The notes beneath the pieces are model-generated. The model saw nothing but the letters and a program-made list of their open reading frames with translations. It was not told the origin of the DNA and made no database searches. The position numbers and the translations under genes were made by a program. DNA of 56,845 bases from CAZBEL01 sp964628055 (lineage in GTDB: Bacteria > Fidelibacterota > Marinisomatia > Marinisomatales > TCS56), in assembly GCA_964628055.1 (NCBI GenBank), contig CAZVNL010000015.1, positions 1 through 56,845 on the forward strand, in the 5' to 3' direction. Each line of letters opens with the position of its first letter. Position 1 is the stretch's first letter. Of this stretch, positions 16,014 to 25,248 are shown in pieces.

Positions 16014-17296
16014 AGAGGAAATTAACCATGCGCTCCACCCTCGTCATTTTCCTGAGTGTGACCAGTATGTTATTAGCTCAGTTCAACTTCACCGCAAAGG
16101 TTCAGCCTTATGGGTTGTACCGTCTATCGGATCAGTCTGAGATTTCCCTTCCCTTTCGTCTTGCGGAGCTCACCGTTGATTATTCCCGGGGAAACTGGGA
16201 TCTCAAGACCAACACCGCCCTGGAATATCGCTGGTCGAACGGCGAATATGATATTGATTTTCGCGAGTATTATGCGGTGTATTATCCCTCCTTTGGGGAA
16301 ATCAAAGTAGGGAAACAAATCTTTGCCTGGGGCGCCGCAGACGGAAATAACCCCACGGACAACCTGAATCCCTATGACTATTACTACCTGTTTGAAATGG
16401 GTTCGGATCGCAAGATTGGACTCCTCTCCTTGGCAGCCGATTTGTATTTTGATAACTGGAACCTGGAAGTGGTCCTATTACCGCAACATGCAGCCACTCG
16501 TATGCCCTACGGCGAGGAAGATTTCCCTCTCTTCGACAGGGAAGAACCCAGTTCCGATTTAATTAATGAAGTGGAAGGGTTTGTGGAACGGGGAATACGC
16601 GGTGAAATCCAATTGGCCAATAGTGACATTTCCGTTTCTTTTTTCGATGGTTACGATCGTTCCCTGAACCTACTAGGGGTAACCTGGGGTTTTCCCGGGC
16701 TACCGCCAATACTCACTTACGGCTACCGGCGGACGCAGGTTCTCGGAGCCGATTGGGTCACATTTTGGGGGGCCGTAACCCTACGGGCGGAAGGCGCCCT
16801 GTTTAAGACCGAGAATCAGGATAAAAGTTCCGCGATGCCCCTGGAGGCTAAAGCCACCTATGCACAGTATGTGGTGCAGGTGGAGATCGACGTCCCTTCG
16901 GATATAAAGATCAACGGCCAGTTGTTAGGGAATCGAGTGATTGATATTGAGGGAAAGACTATGGATTTTTCGACCTTTTCCCCGGTACCCCTTACTAAGG
17001 ACAATTTCATCCCTGGTTTAGGCACCCCCTTTGCCATGTTTGCGGAAAAGGGGCTCTTTATAGGGGTTAACGATCAGTTGCTGGACGATCGATTGGAGCT
17101 GGAATTGAGCGTTTTTAAGGACTTGGAGGAAAAAGGAATAATGATAGGTGCCAACGTTTCCTATTCGTTCAACGAACATATTGCTTTTGATACTCGTATC
17201 ACCAAATTCATCGGCGAAGAGGGGAATCTGGAGAACCCGTTCACCCGCTTAGAAGATTTTTCCCACTTCATGGTGGGACTCACCGTTCGATTTTAG
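16010..17296 (+). CDS. DUF1302-like outer-membrane beta-barrel protein
   Basis: A 428-residue secreted protein with a signal peptide, then alternating amphipathic strands ending in a C-terminal aromatic (VGLTVRF), the usual barrel-assembly signal. The segment GKQIFAWGAADGNNPTDNLNP (about residues 101-121) resembles the signature of DUF1302 barrels, which in proteobacteria also occur beside RND permeases. Two starts are possible: ATG 16010 (overlapping the cupin stop) or ATG 16028, which has AGAGGA well placed upstream and gives a tidier signal peptide. It overlaps by four bases the convergent PhoU-like gene. Proposed role: outer-membrane exit or acceptor of the RND/LolA module. Confidence 0.75.
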   Translation: MKRKLTMRSTLVIFLSVTSMLLAQFNFTAKVQPYGLYRLSDQSEISLPFRLAELTVDYSRGNWDLKTNTALEYRWSNGEYDIDFREYYAVYYPSFGEIKVGKQIFAWGAADGNNPTDNLNPYDYYYLFEMGSDRKIGLLSLAADLYFDNWNLEVVLLPQHAATRMPYGEEDFPLFDREEPSSDLINEVEGFVERGIRGEIQLANSDISVSFFDGYDRSLNLLGVTWGFPGLPPILTYGYRRTQVLGADWVTFWGAVTLRAEGALFKTENQDKSSAMPLEAKATYAQYVVQVEIDVPSDIKINGQLLGNRVIDIEGKTMDFSTFSPVPLTKDNFIPGLGTPFAMFAEKGLFIGVNDQLLDDRLELELSVFKDLEEKGIMIGANVSYSFNEHIAFDTRITKFIGEEGNLENPFTRLEDFSHFMVGLTVRF

Positions 17297-17976
17297 GAGG
17301 TTTTTGGCTTATAGCCGATGGTGTCGAAGGGATTGATAAGGGTAGTTGTAATATTTTTTAGATGGGCGCCAATTCGTTTTAAGTAGCGGGCATAAAGGGC
17401 CACCGCCGCCGTCTTGGCTTCGCTGCCAAAAGTTAACTTCCCGGCTAAAACCCCGTTGACAATCCCATCCGAAAGAGAGGTGACCTGGTCGGTATAGGTG
17501 TCTAAGAGAGACTGGGCCACGTCGGGATCCTGAGTGTGCACGGCTTGTAAGGTTTTATCAAACCGGGAACACAGTTCGGTTTCAATAATGTGTAAATCTT
17601 TGGAAATGTCTTCAGAGATAATACGCTCTGGGTGGTTGATGGCCAGGTCGAGAATATTTTTCGTATAATCACCAACCCGTTCAATATCCACTACCATGTT
17701 CACCAAAACCATGCCGCTATCAATATCAAAAGTATCCTGTTTCACTGCGTAATGGGTCATGACTTTGCGTCGGACGTTCTGCTGGTAGGCGTTGACTTCT
17801 TTATCCCGTTTTTTCAGCGCTTTCACCGTGGCCAGGTTACTCTTTTCCCGTAGCATTTTCAGGGCCTGGAAGAAAATTTCCCGGGAGAGGTTGAGCATTT
17901 CGTAAGACTCCTCCCAGGCTTGGGAGAGCATGTCTTCGGCGCGCCATAGTTTTAAGAAATCGTTGAAAACACTCAT
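17293..17976 (-). CDS. PhoU-domain protein paired with Na/Pi symporter
   Basis: The 227-residue all-helical protein consists of two PhoU-like three-helix bundles. The first metal-binding motif, DIERVGDYTKNI (about residues 96-107), is intact. The second, LKRIGAHLKNI (about 203-213), has Ala where an acidic residue is usual, so the second cluster may be weak. The gene lies four bases downstream of the Na/Pi symporter gene in the same direction, with AGGTG before its ATG. It probably regulates that symporter rather than a Pst system, since no pst genes are seen. Confidence 0.85.
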   Translation of the reverse strand: MSVFNDFLKLWRAEDMLSQAWEESYEMLNLSREIFFQALKMLREKSNLATVKALKKRDKEVNAYQQNVRRKVMTHYAVKQDTFDIDSGMVLVNMVVDIERVGDYTKNILDLAINHPERIISEDISKDLHIIETELCSRFDKTLQAVHTQDPDVAQSLLDTYTDQVTSLSDGIVNGVLAGKLTFGSEAKTAAVALYARYLKRIGAHLKNITTTLINPFDTIGYKPKTS

Positions 17977-17980
17977 TTAG

Positions 17981-19135
17981 TCACCTCACAATGAAAATTA
18001 AGGTTAAGGGAACGATGTAGAAAAGGACTATGATGTAAATAATAGGAATGATGCGGTATCGAACCGCCAAAGCCGAGAACCATTCGGCCAACCTTAAGGG
18101 GAACGCTCGAACTTGCGGAATAGGCCAGATGATGATAATCCCCAATATGTTGAATAGTAGGTGGGAGAGGGCCACAGCCACCGGGGCTAAGGTTGCCGAA
18201 ACGAGACTGGCTAGTAGGGCCGTGATGGTGGTCCCAATATTGGCTCCCAGGGTATAAGGAAAGATCTGCCGGAGGGTGAGAATACCGGCTCCCGCTAGGG
18301 GAATCACCAGGGAGGTGGTGATGGAGCTGCTTTGTACTAATACGGTGATGAAAACCCCGAAAAGCAAGGCCCGACCGGCAGTCTTAAAAATATGGGTGTC
18401 AAAGAAAGCCTCCAACCGGCTAATAACGAGACTACGAATGAGTTTGGTCAAATAGCGCAGGGAAAGGAAGAGTAAAATTAGGGCTACAAAGATCGTAAGC
18501 CAGTGGGGGTTGATGAAACTCTGTTGCTCAAAAATATACTCAATTCCGTGAATTGTTGGCTTGGTAATGACTTTAATGGGACTTTTGAAGGTTATGGAGC
18601 CGGTACCCATCAGTAATGTGGCTAAGCCAAAGGCCAGTTTGCCTAAAAAATTAGTATAGAGTTGCAGCGGGAATAAGATAAGAACGGAAATAATATTGAA
18701 GAAGTCATGGATAATGGAAGCTGAAAAGGCCCGTTTAAATTCCACCTTGGAGACGATGTGGCCCAGGGAGACGATGGTATTCGTGACGCTGGTGCCGATG
18801 TTGGCGCCCATGATGTAGGGGACCGCCATGGAAATGGCGATGCGGGGGTCGTCTCCGAAGGTCCCAGCGGCTACCATGCCCACCACCAAGGAAGTGGTCG
18901 TGCTGGAACTTTGAATTACAGTGGTGGCCAATATGCCAATGAATAGGCCCAAGAGGGGACCGGCGGAACCGGAGATGAGGGTCTCGGCAAACCCTTTTCC
19001 CAAACCTTTGAATCCCGCCCCGATCAGTCCCACACTGATCAAAAAAGCGTATAAGACAGCTACGATGGCCAGCATCTTGAACCAGTACAGCCAGCGGTCG
19101 GCGGGAGCCTTGTGCAAAGTAATAGGGTCGTTCAT
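17981..19135 (-). CDS. Na+/phosphate symporter (NptA/SLC34 type)
   Basis: The 384-residue membrane protein has the duplicated QSSS signature of the family: TTVIQSSSTTTSLVVG near residue 70 and TVLVQSSSITTSLVIPLAG near 260. Each is followed by a GANIGTSVT or GANIGTTIT loop that binds phosphate and sodium. Length is at the short end, since the PhoU domain often fused to the C-terminus is here a separate gene (17293). It starts at ATG 19135 with a weak ribosome-binding site. This is a second phosphate-uptake route beside the Pit system at 3439. Confidence 0.92.
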   Translation of the reverse strand: MNDPITLHKAPADRWLYWFKMLAIVAVLYAFLISVGLIGAGFKGLGKGFAETLISGSAGPLLGLFIGILATTVIQSSSTTTSLVVGMVAAGTFGDDPRIAISMAVPYIMGANIGTSVTNTIVSLGHIVSKVEFKRAFSASIIHDFFNIISVLILFPLQLYTNFLGKLAFGLATLLMGTGSITFKSPIKVITKPTIHGIEYIFEQQSFINPHWLTIFVALILLFLSLRYLTKLIRSLVISRLEAFFDTHIFKTAGRALLFGVFITVLVQSSSITTSLVIPLAGAGILTLRQIFPYTLGANIGTTITALLASLVSATLAPVAVALSHLLFNILGIIIIWPIPQVRAFPLRLAEWFSALAVRYRIIPIIYIIVLFYIVPLTLIFIVR

Positions 19136-19209
19136 GCCATTAATTAAGTGCCGAGTTTACACGTAACGAAGGGGGGCATAAAAGGGAAAAGGGGTCCCGA
19201 TTTTATTTT

Positions 19210-19230
19210 TTTCACTCCTGGGGAGTGAAA
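19210..19230. repeat. Perfect 9-bp hairpin between fad and phosphate operons
   Basis: TTTCACTCC (19210-19218) and GGAGTGAAA (19222-19230) are exact complements around a TGG loop. It lies 46 bases after the FadN-like gene on the minus strand and 75 bases before the Na/Pi symporter start. On the minus strand the stem is followed by A-rich, not T-rich, sequence. It is therefore either a non-canonical 3' end of the beta-oxidation operon or an operator for the symporter. Confidence 0.55.
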
Positions 19231-19275
19231 GGGGAAAACTAACCTAATTCCAGTCGGGGCAGGGTGATGGTGAAA

Positions 19276-21621
19276 TTAATTACGGAGCGGTTTTCCCGTT
19301 TTGAGCATGTGCCGAATCCGATCTTGCGTGAGTGATTCTCCGGCCAGGGAAATAAAGGCTTCCCGCTCCAAGTCCAGCATTTGTTGTTCTTCAACGGTTT
19401 TTGTAAGACCGGCGTGGTCTCCGCCAGTGAGAACATAGGCCAGTTTCTGACCAATTTTTTCGTCGTGGGCGGAGATTTTACCCTGGGCACGGTAACCCTT
19501 TAGGGCCATGACAATGGCTGTTCGCCCGCCGCGTCCTGGTAATTTCAAATCGTCGCGATAGGGGGGAGGGGTGTAGTTCTCGGCTAACCGTAGGGCTTGG
19601 TTACGGGCTTTCCATAGGAGTTGATCGCGGTTGAGGACGATGGTGTCCGTATGTAAGAGGTAATTCAGGTGTTTGGCTTCATCGGCGCTGGAGGACACCT
19701 TTGCAAACCCAATAGTTTCAAAGACCTTTTGGACAATGGGGAAGGTTGTACGCAATGTTTGTTTGGCGTTTGCCATGGCGTTGAGGAGCAATCTTAGATT
19801 CCCTCCCGCGCCGGGAATGAGGCCTACGCCAGCTTCTACCAATCCCATATAAGTCTCGGCGGCGGCAACGCGCTGGGCGGCTGGGGCTATTAGCTCGACG
19901 CCGCCTCCCAGGACCATGTGGAAAGGAGCCGCAACCACTGGCGCCGGAGAGAAGCGGATTCGCTGAGTCGTGTCTTGTAAGGTTTTAACCGCCTGTTCTA
20001 ATGCAGTCCATTTCTGTGCCTCGCATAACGCCAGGATAAGCCTGAGATTTGCCCCAGCGCAGAAATTCGGCCCTTGGTGCCCCATCACGAGGCCACGATA
20101 TTTCCCCGCTTCCAAAAGGTCTAAGCCAGCGTTTAACATGTCGATTAGCGACCCGTCAATGGGGTTGAGCGTGGGCTGCAAAATGGAATGGAATTCCACG
20201 TTTAAGATGCCGTCACCTAAATCAATCAAGCTGGCGCTCCAATCGCGCTGGACCACATGCCCCGCCGATTTCAGTAGATTGAGGTAAATCGTCTGGGCCG
20301 GGAGAGCCTCGGTACGGACGCTTTGGGAGCCTAAATCGTAATAGGTTCGCTGGCCTTTTTTAACTTTATAAAAGGTAGTCCGTCCGGAAGCAACCATGGA
20401 TTTGATCCAGGGGGGAATTTCCTTCCCTTCTTCTTCCATGCGTTCAAGGGAGGGAATTACACCGATGGCGTCCCAGGTTTCAAAGGGTCCCAATTCCCAC
20501 CCAAATCCCCATTTCATGGCATTGTCCACATTGACGATGTCGTCACTGATTTCGGGCAGGAGACGGGCGGTGTAGAGAAGGGTGCGGGACAGGAGTTCCC
20601 AGAAGAAGCGCCCGGCCTGGTCATCACTATAGGTGAGGGCTTTAATGCGTTCGGCTGTTGTCTGGTGATCTTTGGCCAACCGGTAGCCGTTGAACCGTAC
20701 TTTTTTTTGCGGGCCATAGGTACCCTTTTTCAAGTCTAGGGAGAAAATGGTTTTGTTTTCTTTACGATAGAAACCTGCCCTCGTTTTTTGCCCTAACCGA
20801 CCTTCATCTAGTAGAGTCTGTAGAATCTCGGGGATTTGAAAGATGTCCCGTTCCGGGTCCTCCAGGCAATGTTCGTAGGTGGTTTGGGCGACGTGGGCGA
20901 GGACGTCCAGCCCCACAACATCGGCAGTGCGGAAAGTAGCACTTTTAGGCCGCCCCACAATCGTGCCGGTGAGTCTATCAACTTCCTCAACGGTAAGGCC
21001 GTAGTCCAGGGCTAGTTGCAAGGTTAACATGATTCCGTAAATGCCAATTCGATTCCCAATGAAATTGGGCGTGTCCTTGGCATGGACGATTCCTTTACCA
21101 AGGACGGACTCACAAAACGTTCCCAATGATTGGTAAACAGTGTCAGCGGTCTTAGGTCCACGGATAAATTCTACCAGACGCATGTAGCGGGGCGGGTTGA
21201 AAAAGTGGGTGATCATAAAACGCATCTGACGTTCTTCTGGAAGGACAGTTACCAATTCGCTCAGGGGTAGGCCGGACGTATTGGAAGTCAAAATCGCTTC
21301 GGTTTTTAAATGGGGGAGAATGTTCTGGTACACTTTGTGTTTTATATCCAGGCGTTCGGCAACGGCTTCGATGATCCAATCTGCTTCCTGAATCTGAGGT
21401 AGGTGATCGTCGTAATTACAGGGTGTGATAAGTTGCGTATTCTTAGGTTTGTACAGGGGAGCTGGCTTAAGGGCAGTGAGTGTTTTTAAGCCCTTTTCGG
21501 CCAGGTCCTGGTTAATGTCGAAAAGGAGGGAGGGAATCCCGGCGTTGGCCAGATGGCCGGCCAATTGAGCCCCCATAACTCCGGCCCCCAGTACGGCCAC
21601 CTTCTTTATTTCTTCGGACAT
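19276..21621 (-). CDS. fadN: 3-hydroxyacyl-CoA dehydrogenase/enoyl-CoA hydratase (FadN type)
   Basis: Bifunctional beta-oxidation enzyme of 781 residues, the size and domain order of the FadN type: dehydrogenase first, hydratase second. Residues 6-30 form the NAD-binding GAGVMG Rossmann loop. The dehydrogenase domain includes ITHFFNPPRYMRLVE and GNRIGIYG. The crotonase-like domain begins about residue 470 and has the oxyanion segment HQGPNFCAGANL and the GGGVELIAPAAQ turn. GGGAG precedes the ATG by eight bases. It is the last gene of the TetR, dehydrogenase, thiolase, FadN set, after a 91-base gap that shows nothing obvious. Confidence 0.93.
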   Translation of the reverse strand: MSEEIKKVAVLGAGVMGAQLAGHLANAGIPSLLFDINQDLAEKGLKTLTALKPAPLYKPKNTQLITPCNYDDHLPQIQEADWIIEAVAERLDIKHKVYQNILPHLKTEAILTSNTSGLPLSELVTVLPEERQMRFMITHFFNPPRYMRLVEFIRGPKTADTVYQSLGTFCESVLGKGIVHAKDTPNFIGNRIGIYGIMLTLQLALDYGLTVEEVDRLTGTIVGRPKSATFRTADVVGLDVLAHVAQTTYEHCLEDPERDIFQIPEILQTLLDEGRLGQKTRAGFYRKENKTIFSLDLKKGTYGPQKKVRFNGYRLAKDHQTTAERIKALTYSDDQAGRFFWELLSRTLLYTARLLPEISDDIVNVDNAMKWGFGWELGPFETWDAIGVIPSLERMEEEGKEIPPWIKSMVASGRTTFYKVKKGQRTYYDLGSQSVRTEALPAQTIYLNLLKSAGHVVQRDWSASLIDLGDGILNVEFHSILQPTLNPIDGSLIDMLNAGLDLLEAGKYRGLVMGHQGPNFCAGANLRLILALCEAQKWTALEQAVKTLQDTTQRIRFSPAPVVAAPFHMVLGGGVELIAPAAQRVAAAETYMGLVEAGVGLIPGAGGNLRLLLNAMANAKQTLRTTFPIVQKVFETIGFAKVSSSADEAKHLNYLLHTDTIVLNRDQLLWKARNQALRLAENYTPPPYRDDLKLPGRGGRTAIVMALKGYRAQGKISAHDEKIGQKLAYVLTGGDHAGLTKTVEEQQMLDLEREAFISLAGESLTQDRIRHMLKTGKPLRN

Positions 21622-21712
21622 GGTTCAACTCCCAGTAAGGTTAAAAATAGAAAGGGTACTTTCTTCAATTTAGATGTCGATCTGGTTTTCGCAAATCATG
21701 GTTTAAAACGGT

Positions 21713-22849
21713 TCATTCCCTGGTGATAATAGTGGCAATTCCCTGGCCGGTCCCGATGCACATGGTGGCCAAACCAATATGCGTATCCCGTTGTTCCATG
21801 ACATTGATCAACGTGGTGAGAATGCGCACACCGGAGCAACCCAGGGGGTGCCCCAGGGCGATGGCTCCCCCGTTGAGATTAATTTTTTCCACGTTCCACC
21901 CCCCGGTTCGTATCACGTACAGGGCCTGGGCTGCGAAGGCTTCGTTTAGTTCGATAGTTTCAATATCCGCCATGGTTAAGCCGGCTTTTTGGAGCGCTTT
22001 TTCGGTGGCCGGTAGCGGTCCCGAGCCCATGCGGATCCAGTCCACGCCAGCAATGGCCCGGCTGAGAATATCCGCCCGCGGTTTTAATTTGTGCTCCTGG
22101 GCATATTGATCGCTGGTGACGAGTAAAGCGGCCGCACCGATGGAAATGGGACTGCTGGTGGCGGCAGTAACGGTACCATTTTCTAAAAAAGCCGGAGCCA
22201 GACTACGGATTTTTTCCACCTCCGGTTCCCGCGGACCTTCATCACGCTCAATGGTCACTTCACCGTACTTGTCAATGGGGATCAACTCGTTAGCAAAACG
22301 GCCGTTGGCATAGGATTGTAAGGCTTTTTCGTGGGAAGCGATGGAGAAACTTTCCTGATCTTCCCGGGAGATCTTTCCCTCGCGAGCGAGGTTTTCAGCC
22401 GTTTCGCCCATACCGATGTAAAAGTCCTGTTGAGCCAGTTCAGGGTGGAAGTCCGGGGCAAAACCTCCCATGGGGACGGAGAACATGTCTTCCACGCCGA
22501 TGGCCAGTCCTACGTGGAGATCTCCGCAAGCAATAGCGGTGCTAAGTTGGTGAACGGCGTCCATTGAAGAGCCACAGAAGCGATTCACCACTTTTCCACC
22601 GGCTTCTTTCGGTATCCCCGCCAGGAGCGCCACCGACCGCGCCATGAGCATGCCTTGGGGTCCTTCCGGAAAGGCACAGCCCAACACGACATCTTCTATG
22701 TCCTCAACAGGAAGAGAGGGGTTTCTTTTCAGTAACCCTTGAACCACCTGAACGGCTAAGTCGTCAGGACGGATACCAACTAAATTACCGTTTTTTACCC
22801 CAATGGGCGAACGTACGGCGTCAATGATCAGGGATTTTCTTAAAGACAT
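21713..22849 (-). CDS. fadA: Acetyl-CoA acyltransferase (beta-ketothiolase)
   Basis: Cleaves 3-ketoacyl-CoA with CoA to release acetyl-CoA, the last step of each beta-oxidation round. The 378-residue thiolase has the nucleophilic Cys at residue 92 (NRFCGSSMDA), the catalytic His in GHPLGCSG near 335 and the second Cys in MCIGTGQG near 365. A perfect AGGAGG lies seven bases before the ATG. The acyl-CoA dehydrogenase gene ends nine bases upstream, so the two are surely one transcript. Degradative rather than biosynthetic direction is inferred from the neighbours. Confidence 0.95.
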   Translation of the reverse strand: MSLRKSLIIDAVRSPIGVKNGNLVGIRPDDLAVQVVQGLLKRNPSLPVEDIEDVVLGCAFPEGPQGMLMARSVALLAGIPKEAGGKVVNRFCGSSMDAVHQLSTAIACGDLHVGLAIGVEDMFSVPMGGFAPDFHPELAQQDFYIGMGETAENLAREGKISREDQESFSIASHEKALQSYANGRFANELIPIDKYGEVTIERDEGPREPEVEKIRSLAPAFLENGTVTAATSSPISIGAAALLVTSDQYAQEHKLKPRADILSRAIAGVDWIRMGSGPLPATEKALQKAGLTMADIETIELNEAFAAQALYVIRTGGWNVEKINLNGGAIALGHPLGCSGVRILTTLINVMEQRDTHIGLATMCIGTGQGIATIITRE

Positions 22850-22858
22850 GGTGACCTC

Positions 22859-24637
22859 CTAAAAAGGGTATCGTTTTTGAGTGTAAAGGTAGTCGGCAAT
22901 CTGGCGTTTCAGACCGATAATATCGGTAGGTAGTAGGAGCGGTATTTGAAAGGTGCGGAGATGATCGATGACGGCCTCGGGTAAATGTCCTTGGTAAATA
23001 CCATTCAACCCGGTGAGGGCTAGACTGAGCAAGTGAATGGTCACCTCGGCGGTGTGCGCACGGGTAATACAAGTGGGGATGGATGTTTTGGGTTCTAATT
23101 GCTGGACTCGCAAGAGGGTACTTTCCGCGGTGTACAGGTCAATGAACATGTTGGCCATGATTTCAGTTAATTGTTGGTGGTGTTTTAGGTCTTGACCGTA
23201 AGCGCACAGGGCTTCGTGGAATACGTTCAGTGCCAGGCGTTTCCCCGTTTCGATGGCTCGAATTTCGGGCGCCAGGGGATCGTCGGACTGGTAGTAGGGA
23301 TCCGTTTCTAAAAAGGTTTCGATACCCCGAATAGCCTCCCGAATGGGAAGCTCTTCCAGGAGCGCCTTTTTCATCATATAGCCCACGATGATTTGGCGGT
23401 TGATTTCGTTAGTTCCTTCCCAAATCCGGTCGATACGGGCATCGCGGTAGCCCCTGGCCAATGGATATTCCTCCATAAAGCCATACCCCCCAAAAACCTG
23501 CAATCCTTGGTCGACAACCTTGCCGGTAATCTCACTCCCAAAAACCTTGGCCATGGAGGCTTCAACGGCGTAGTCTTCCATGGCTTCTCCCACTTTCAAA
23601 TAATAGTCCTCAGCGGATTTGTCCAGGATGTCGATTTCTTCCTGGATGTGGCCGATGGTGCGGTAGATCATGGCATCGGCGGTGTAGGTTTGGATAACCA
23701 TGTCAGCTATTTTCCCCTTGATGACGTCGAAGGCCGCAATGGATTGGCCAAATTGCCGGCGCTGGAGCGCATAATTCACCACTTCGGTAATGGTTTCCTT
23801 ACAGCCCCCCAGGTCCGCAGCGGCGAGTTTGAAACGACCCAAGTTGAGGGAATTGAAGGCGATGATGGCTCCCTTACCGGCTTTGTAAAGGAGGTTTTTC
23901 ACTGGAACCCGGGCATTCGTGAACCTTAGGGAAGTCGTGGAGGACCCCTTCATCCCCAACTTCTTTTCTTCGGAGCCCACTTCAAAGCCGGGGGTATCCC
24001 GTTCCACAATGAAGGCAGAAAATTGTTCACCGTTAATTTTGGCGAAGATAGTGTAGACGTCTGCCCAACCGCCGTTGGTGATGAATTGTTTTTCACCGTT
24101 TAATAGGTAGTATTTCCCGTCCTCGGATAAGGTGGCCGTGGTTTTAGCTGCCAGGGCATCGGAACCGGAAGTGGGTTCGGTTAAGCCGTAGGCGCCAATC
24201 CATTCTCCAGAAAGCAGCTTGGGTAGATATTGGGCTTTTTGTTCGGGAGTTCCAAACCAGATGATGGGGAGGCTACCAATGGCGGTTTGTACCGAAAAGG
24301 TTGCGGTAAAAGAGGAGGAGTGCCCGGCGGCTAAGGATTCGATAACAATGGCGGAGGTAATTTTGTCCAGGTCGAGGCCGCCATATTTTTCCGGGGCGTC
24401 TATGGAGAGCAAACCCAATTCACCCGCCTGGCGAAGTAACTGGTGAATGAATTCCTTGTCCTGGGTTTCTATGCGTTCCTGGTTGGGGTAGAGGTTGTCC
24501 CGGGCGAATTCGCGCACCATGCGTTCAATTTCACGGTGTTCTTCACTGAATTGTTCTCTGGTAAAAATGGGCTTGGTTCCGATGGGTTCTATCAGGAACC
24601 GACCTCCCGTTTGGATGGATGACTGTTGTGTATTCAT
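22859..24637 (-). CDS. fadE: Acyl-CoA dehydrogenase (FadE type, with C-terminal extension)
   Basis: FAD enzyme that makes trans-2-enoyl-CoA. At 592 residues it is longer than the classic 380-residue dehydrogenases and matches the FadE type paired with FadN/FadA. The FAD/substrate segments YGLTEPTSGSDA and KQFITNGGWADVY are present, as are KVFGSEITGKVVDQGLQVFGG and the catalytic glutamate in WEGTNEI near residue 411. An extra helical domain fills residues 440-592. It begins four bases after the TetR stop without a clear ribosome-binding site. Electrons probably leave via an electron-transfer flavoprotein encoded elsewhere. Confidence 0.94.
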   Translation of the reverse strand: MNTQQSSIQTGGRFLIEPIGTKPIFTREQFSEEHREIERMVREFARDNLYPNQERIETQDKEFIHQLLRQAGELGLLSIDAPEKYGGLDLDKITSAIVIESLAAGHSSSFTATFSVQTAIGSLPIIWFGTPEQKAQYLPKLLSGEWIGAYGLTEPTSGSDALAAKTTATLSEDGKYYLLNGEKQFITNGGWADVYTIFAKINGEQFSAFIVERDTPGFEVGSEEKKLGMKGSSTTSLRFTNARVPVKNLLYKAGKGAIIAFNSLNLGRFKLAAADLGGCKETITEVVNYALQRRQFGQSIAAFDVIKGKIADMVIQTYTADAMIYRTIGHIQEEIDILDKSAEDYYLKVGEAMEDYAVEASMAKVFGSEITGKVVDQGLQVFGGYGFMEEYPLARGYRDARIDRIWEGTNEINRQIIVGYMMKKALLEELPIREAIRGIETFLETDPYYQSDDPLAPEIRAIETGKRLALNVFHEALCAYGQDLKHHQQLTEIMANMFIDLYTAESTLLRVQQLEPKTSIPTCITRAHTAEVTIHLLSLALTGLNGIYQGHLPEAVIDHLRTFQIPLLLPTDIIGLKRQIADYLYTQKRYPF

Positions 24638-24641
24638 GAGC

Positions 24642-25244
24642 TTACTGTTTATCGATTTTTGTTAAACCGGCCAGGATAAAGGCCGTTATGGTTTGAATGT
24701 ATTCCCGCGCCTTCACACCCGGCATTTCAAATAGGGTAAACCAATTAATCCCTTCAATATTTACCATGATGGACAGGGCGGTGATTTTTATATCGACGGC
24801 TTTGAACTCTCCGCTGGTAACTCCTTTAGCGATAATTCGCTCTATTAGTTCCAGGAAACTGCTGTAGATCTTCTGCAATTTACTTTTGAACTCGGGATCT
24901 TTCCCGGCCAGGGACCAAAATTCCACCAGGGCTTTAAAGACCGTGGGGTCTTTTTCAAATTGATCGATGAAATAGGTAAAGACCCCTTGTAACTGTTCTG
25001 CGGCAGTGGCTTCCTCTTCGACGATATGGTTTAGGACCACGCTGTAGCGTTTGACCCAGTAGCGAACGAGATCCAGGTAAAGTTCTTTTTTGGATTTATA
25101 GTACCAGTAAATGGCGCCTTTGCTAAGGTGGGCTTTTTGCACCACGTCGTCCATGCGACTTTTTTCATAACCGTTCTGCACCACCACCTGTAATGCTGCC
25201 TGGAGGATCTGTTCGCGACGTAATTCTTGTTTAGACGAAGTCAT
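24642..25244 (-). CDS. TetR-family regulator of the beta-oxidation operon (FadR-like)
   Basis: The 200-residue TetR protein has an N-terminal helix-turn-helix (residues 10-55: ALQVVVQNGYEKSRMDDVV, then LSKGAIYWYYKSKKELY) and a helical C-terminal domain. As first gene of the beta-oxidation operon it very probably represses that operon and responds to acyl-CoA. A near-perfect palindrome, 25249-25268, ends four bases upstream of its ATG. No ribosome-binding site is visible, so the message may be leaderless or start very close to the ATG, with the operator covering the promoter. Confidence 0.9.
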   Translation of the reverse strand: MTSSKQELRREQILQAALQVVVQNGYEKSRMDDVVQKAHLSKGAIYWYYKSKKELYLDLVRYWVKRYSVVLNHIVEEEATAAEQLQGVFTYFIDQFEKDPTVFKALVEFWSLAGKDPEFKSKLQKIYSSFLELIERIIAKGVTSGEFKAVDIKITALSIMVNIEGINWFTLFEMPGVKAREYIQTITAFILAGLTKIDKQ

Positions 25245-25248
25245 TTAA

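Noticed and set aside
23393..23929. 178-residue plus-strand ORF
   Set aside because: Lies wholly antisense within the acyl-CoA dehydrogenase gene, whose motifs are intact; it is a shadow frame.
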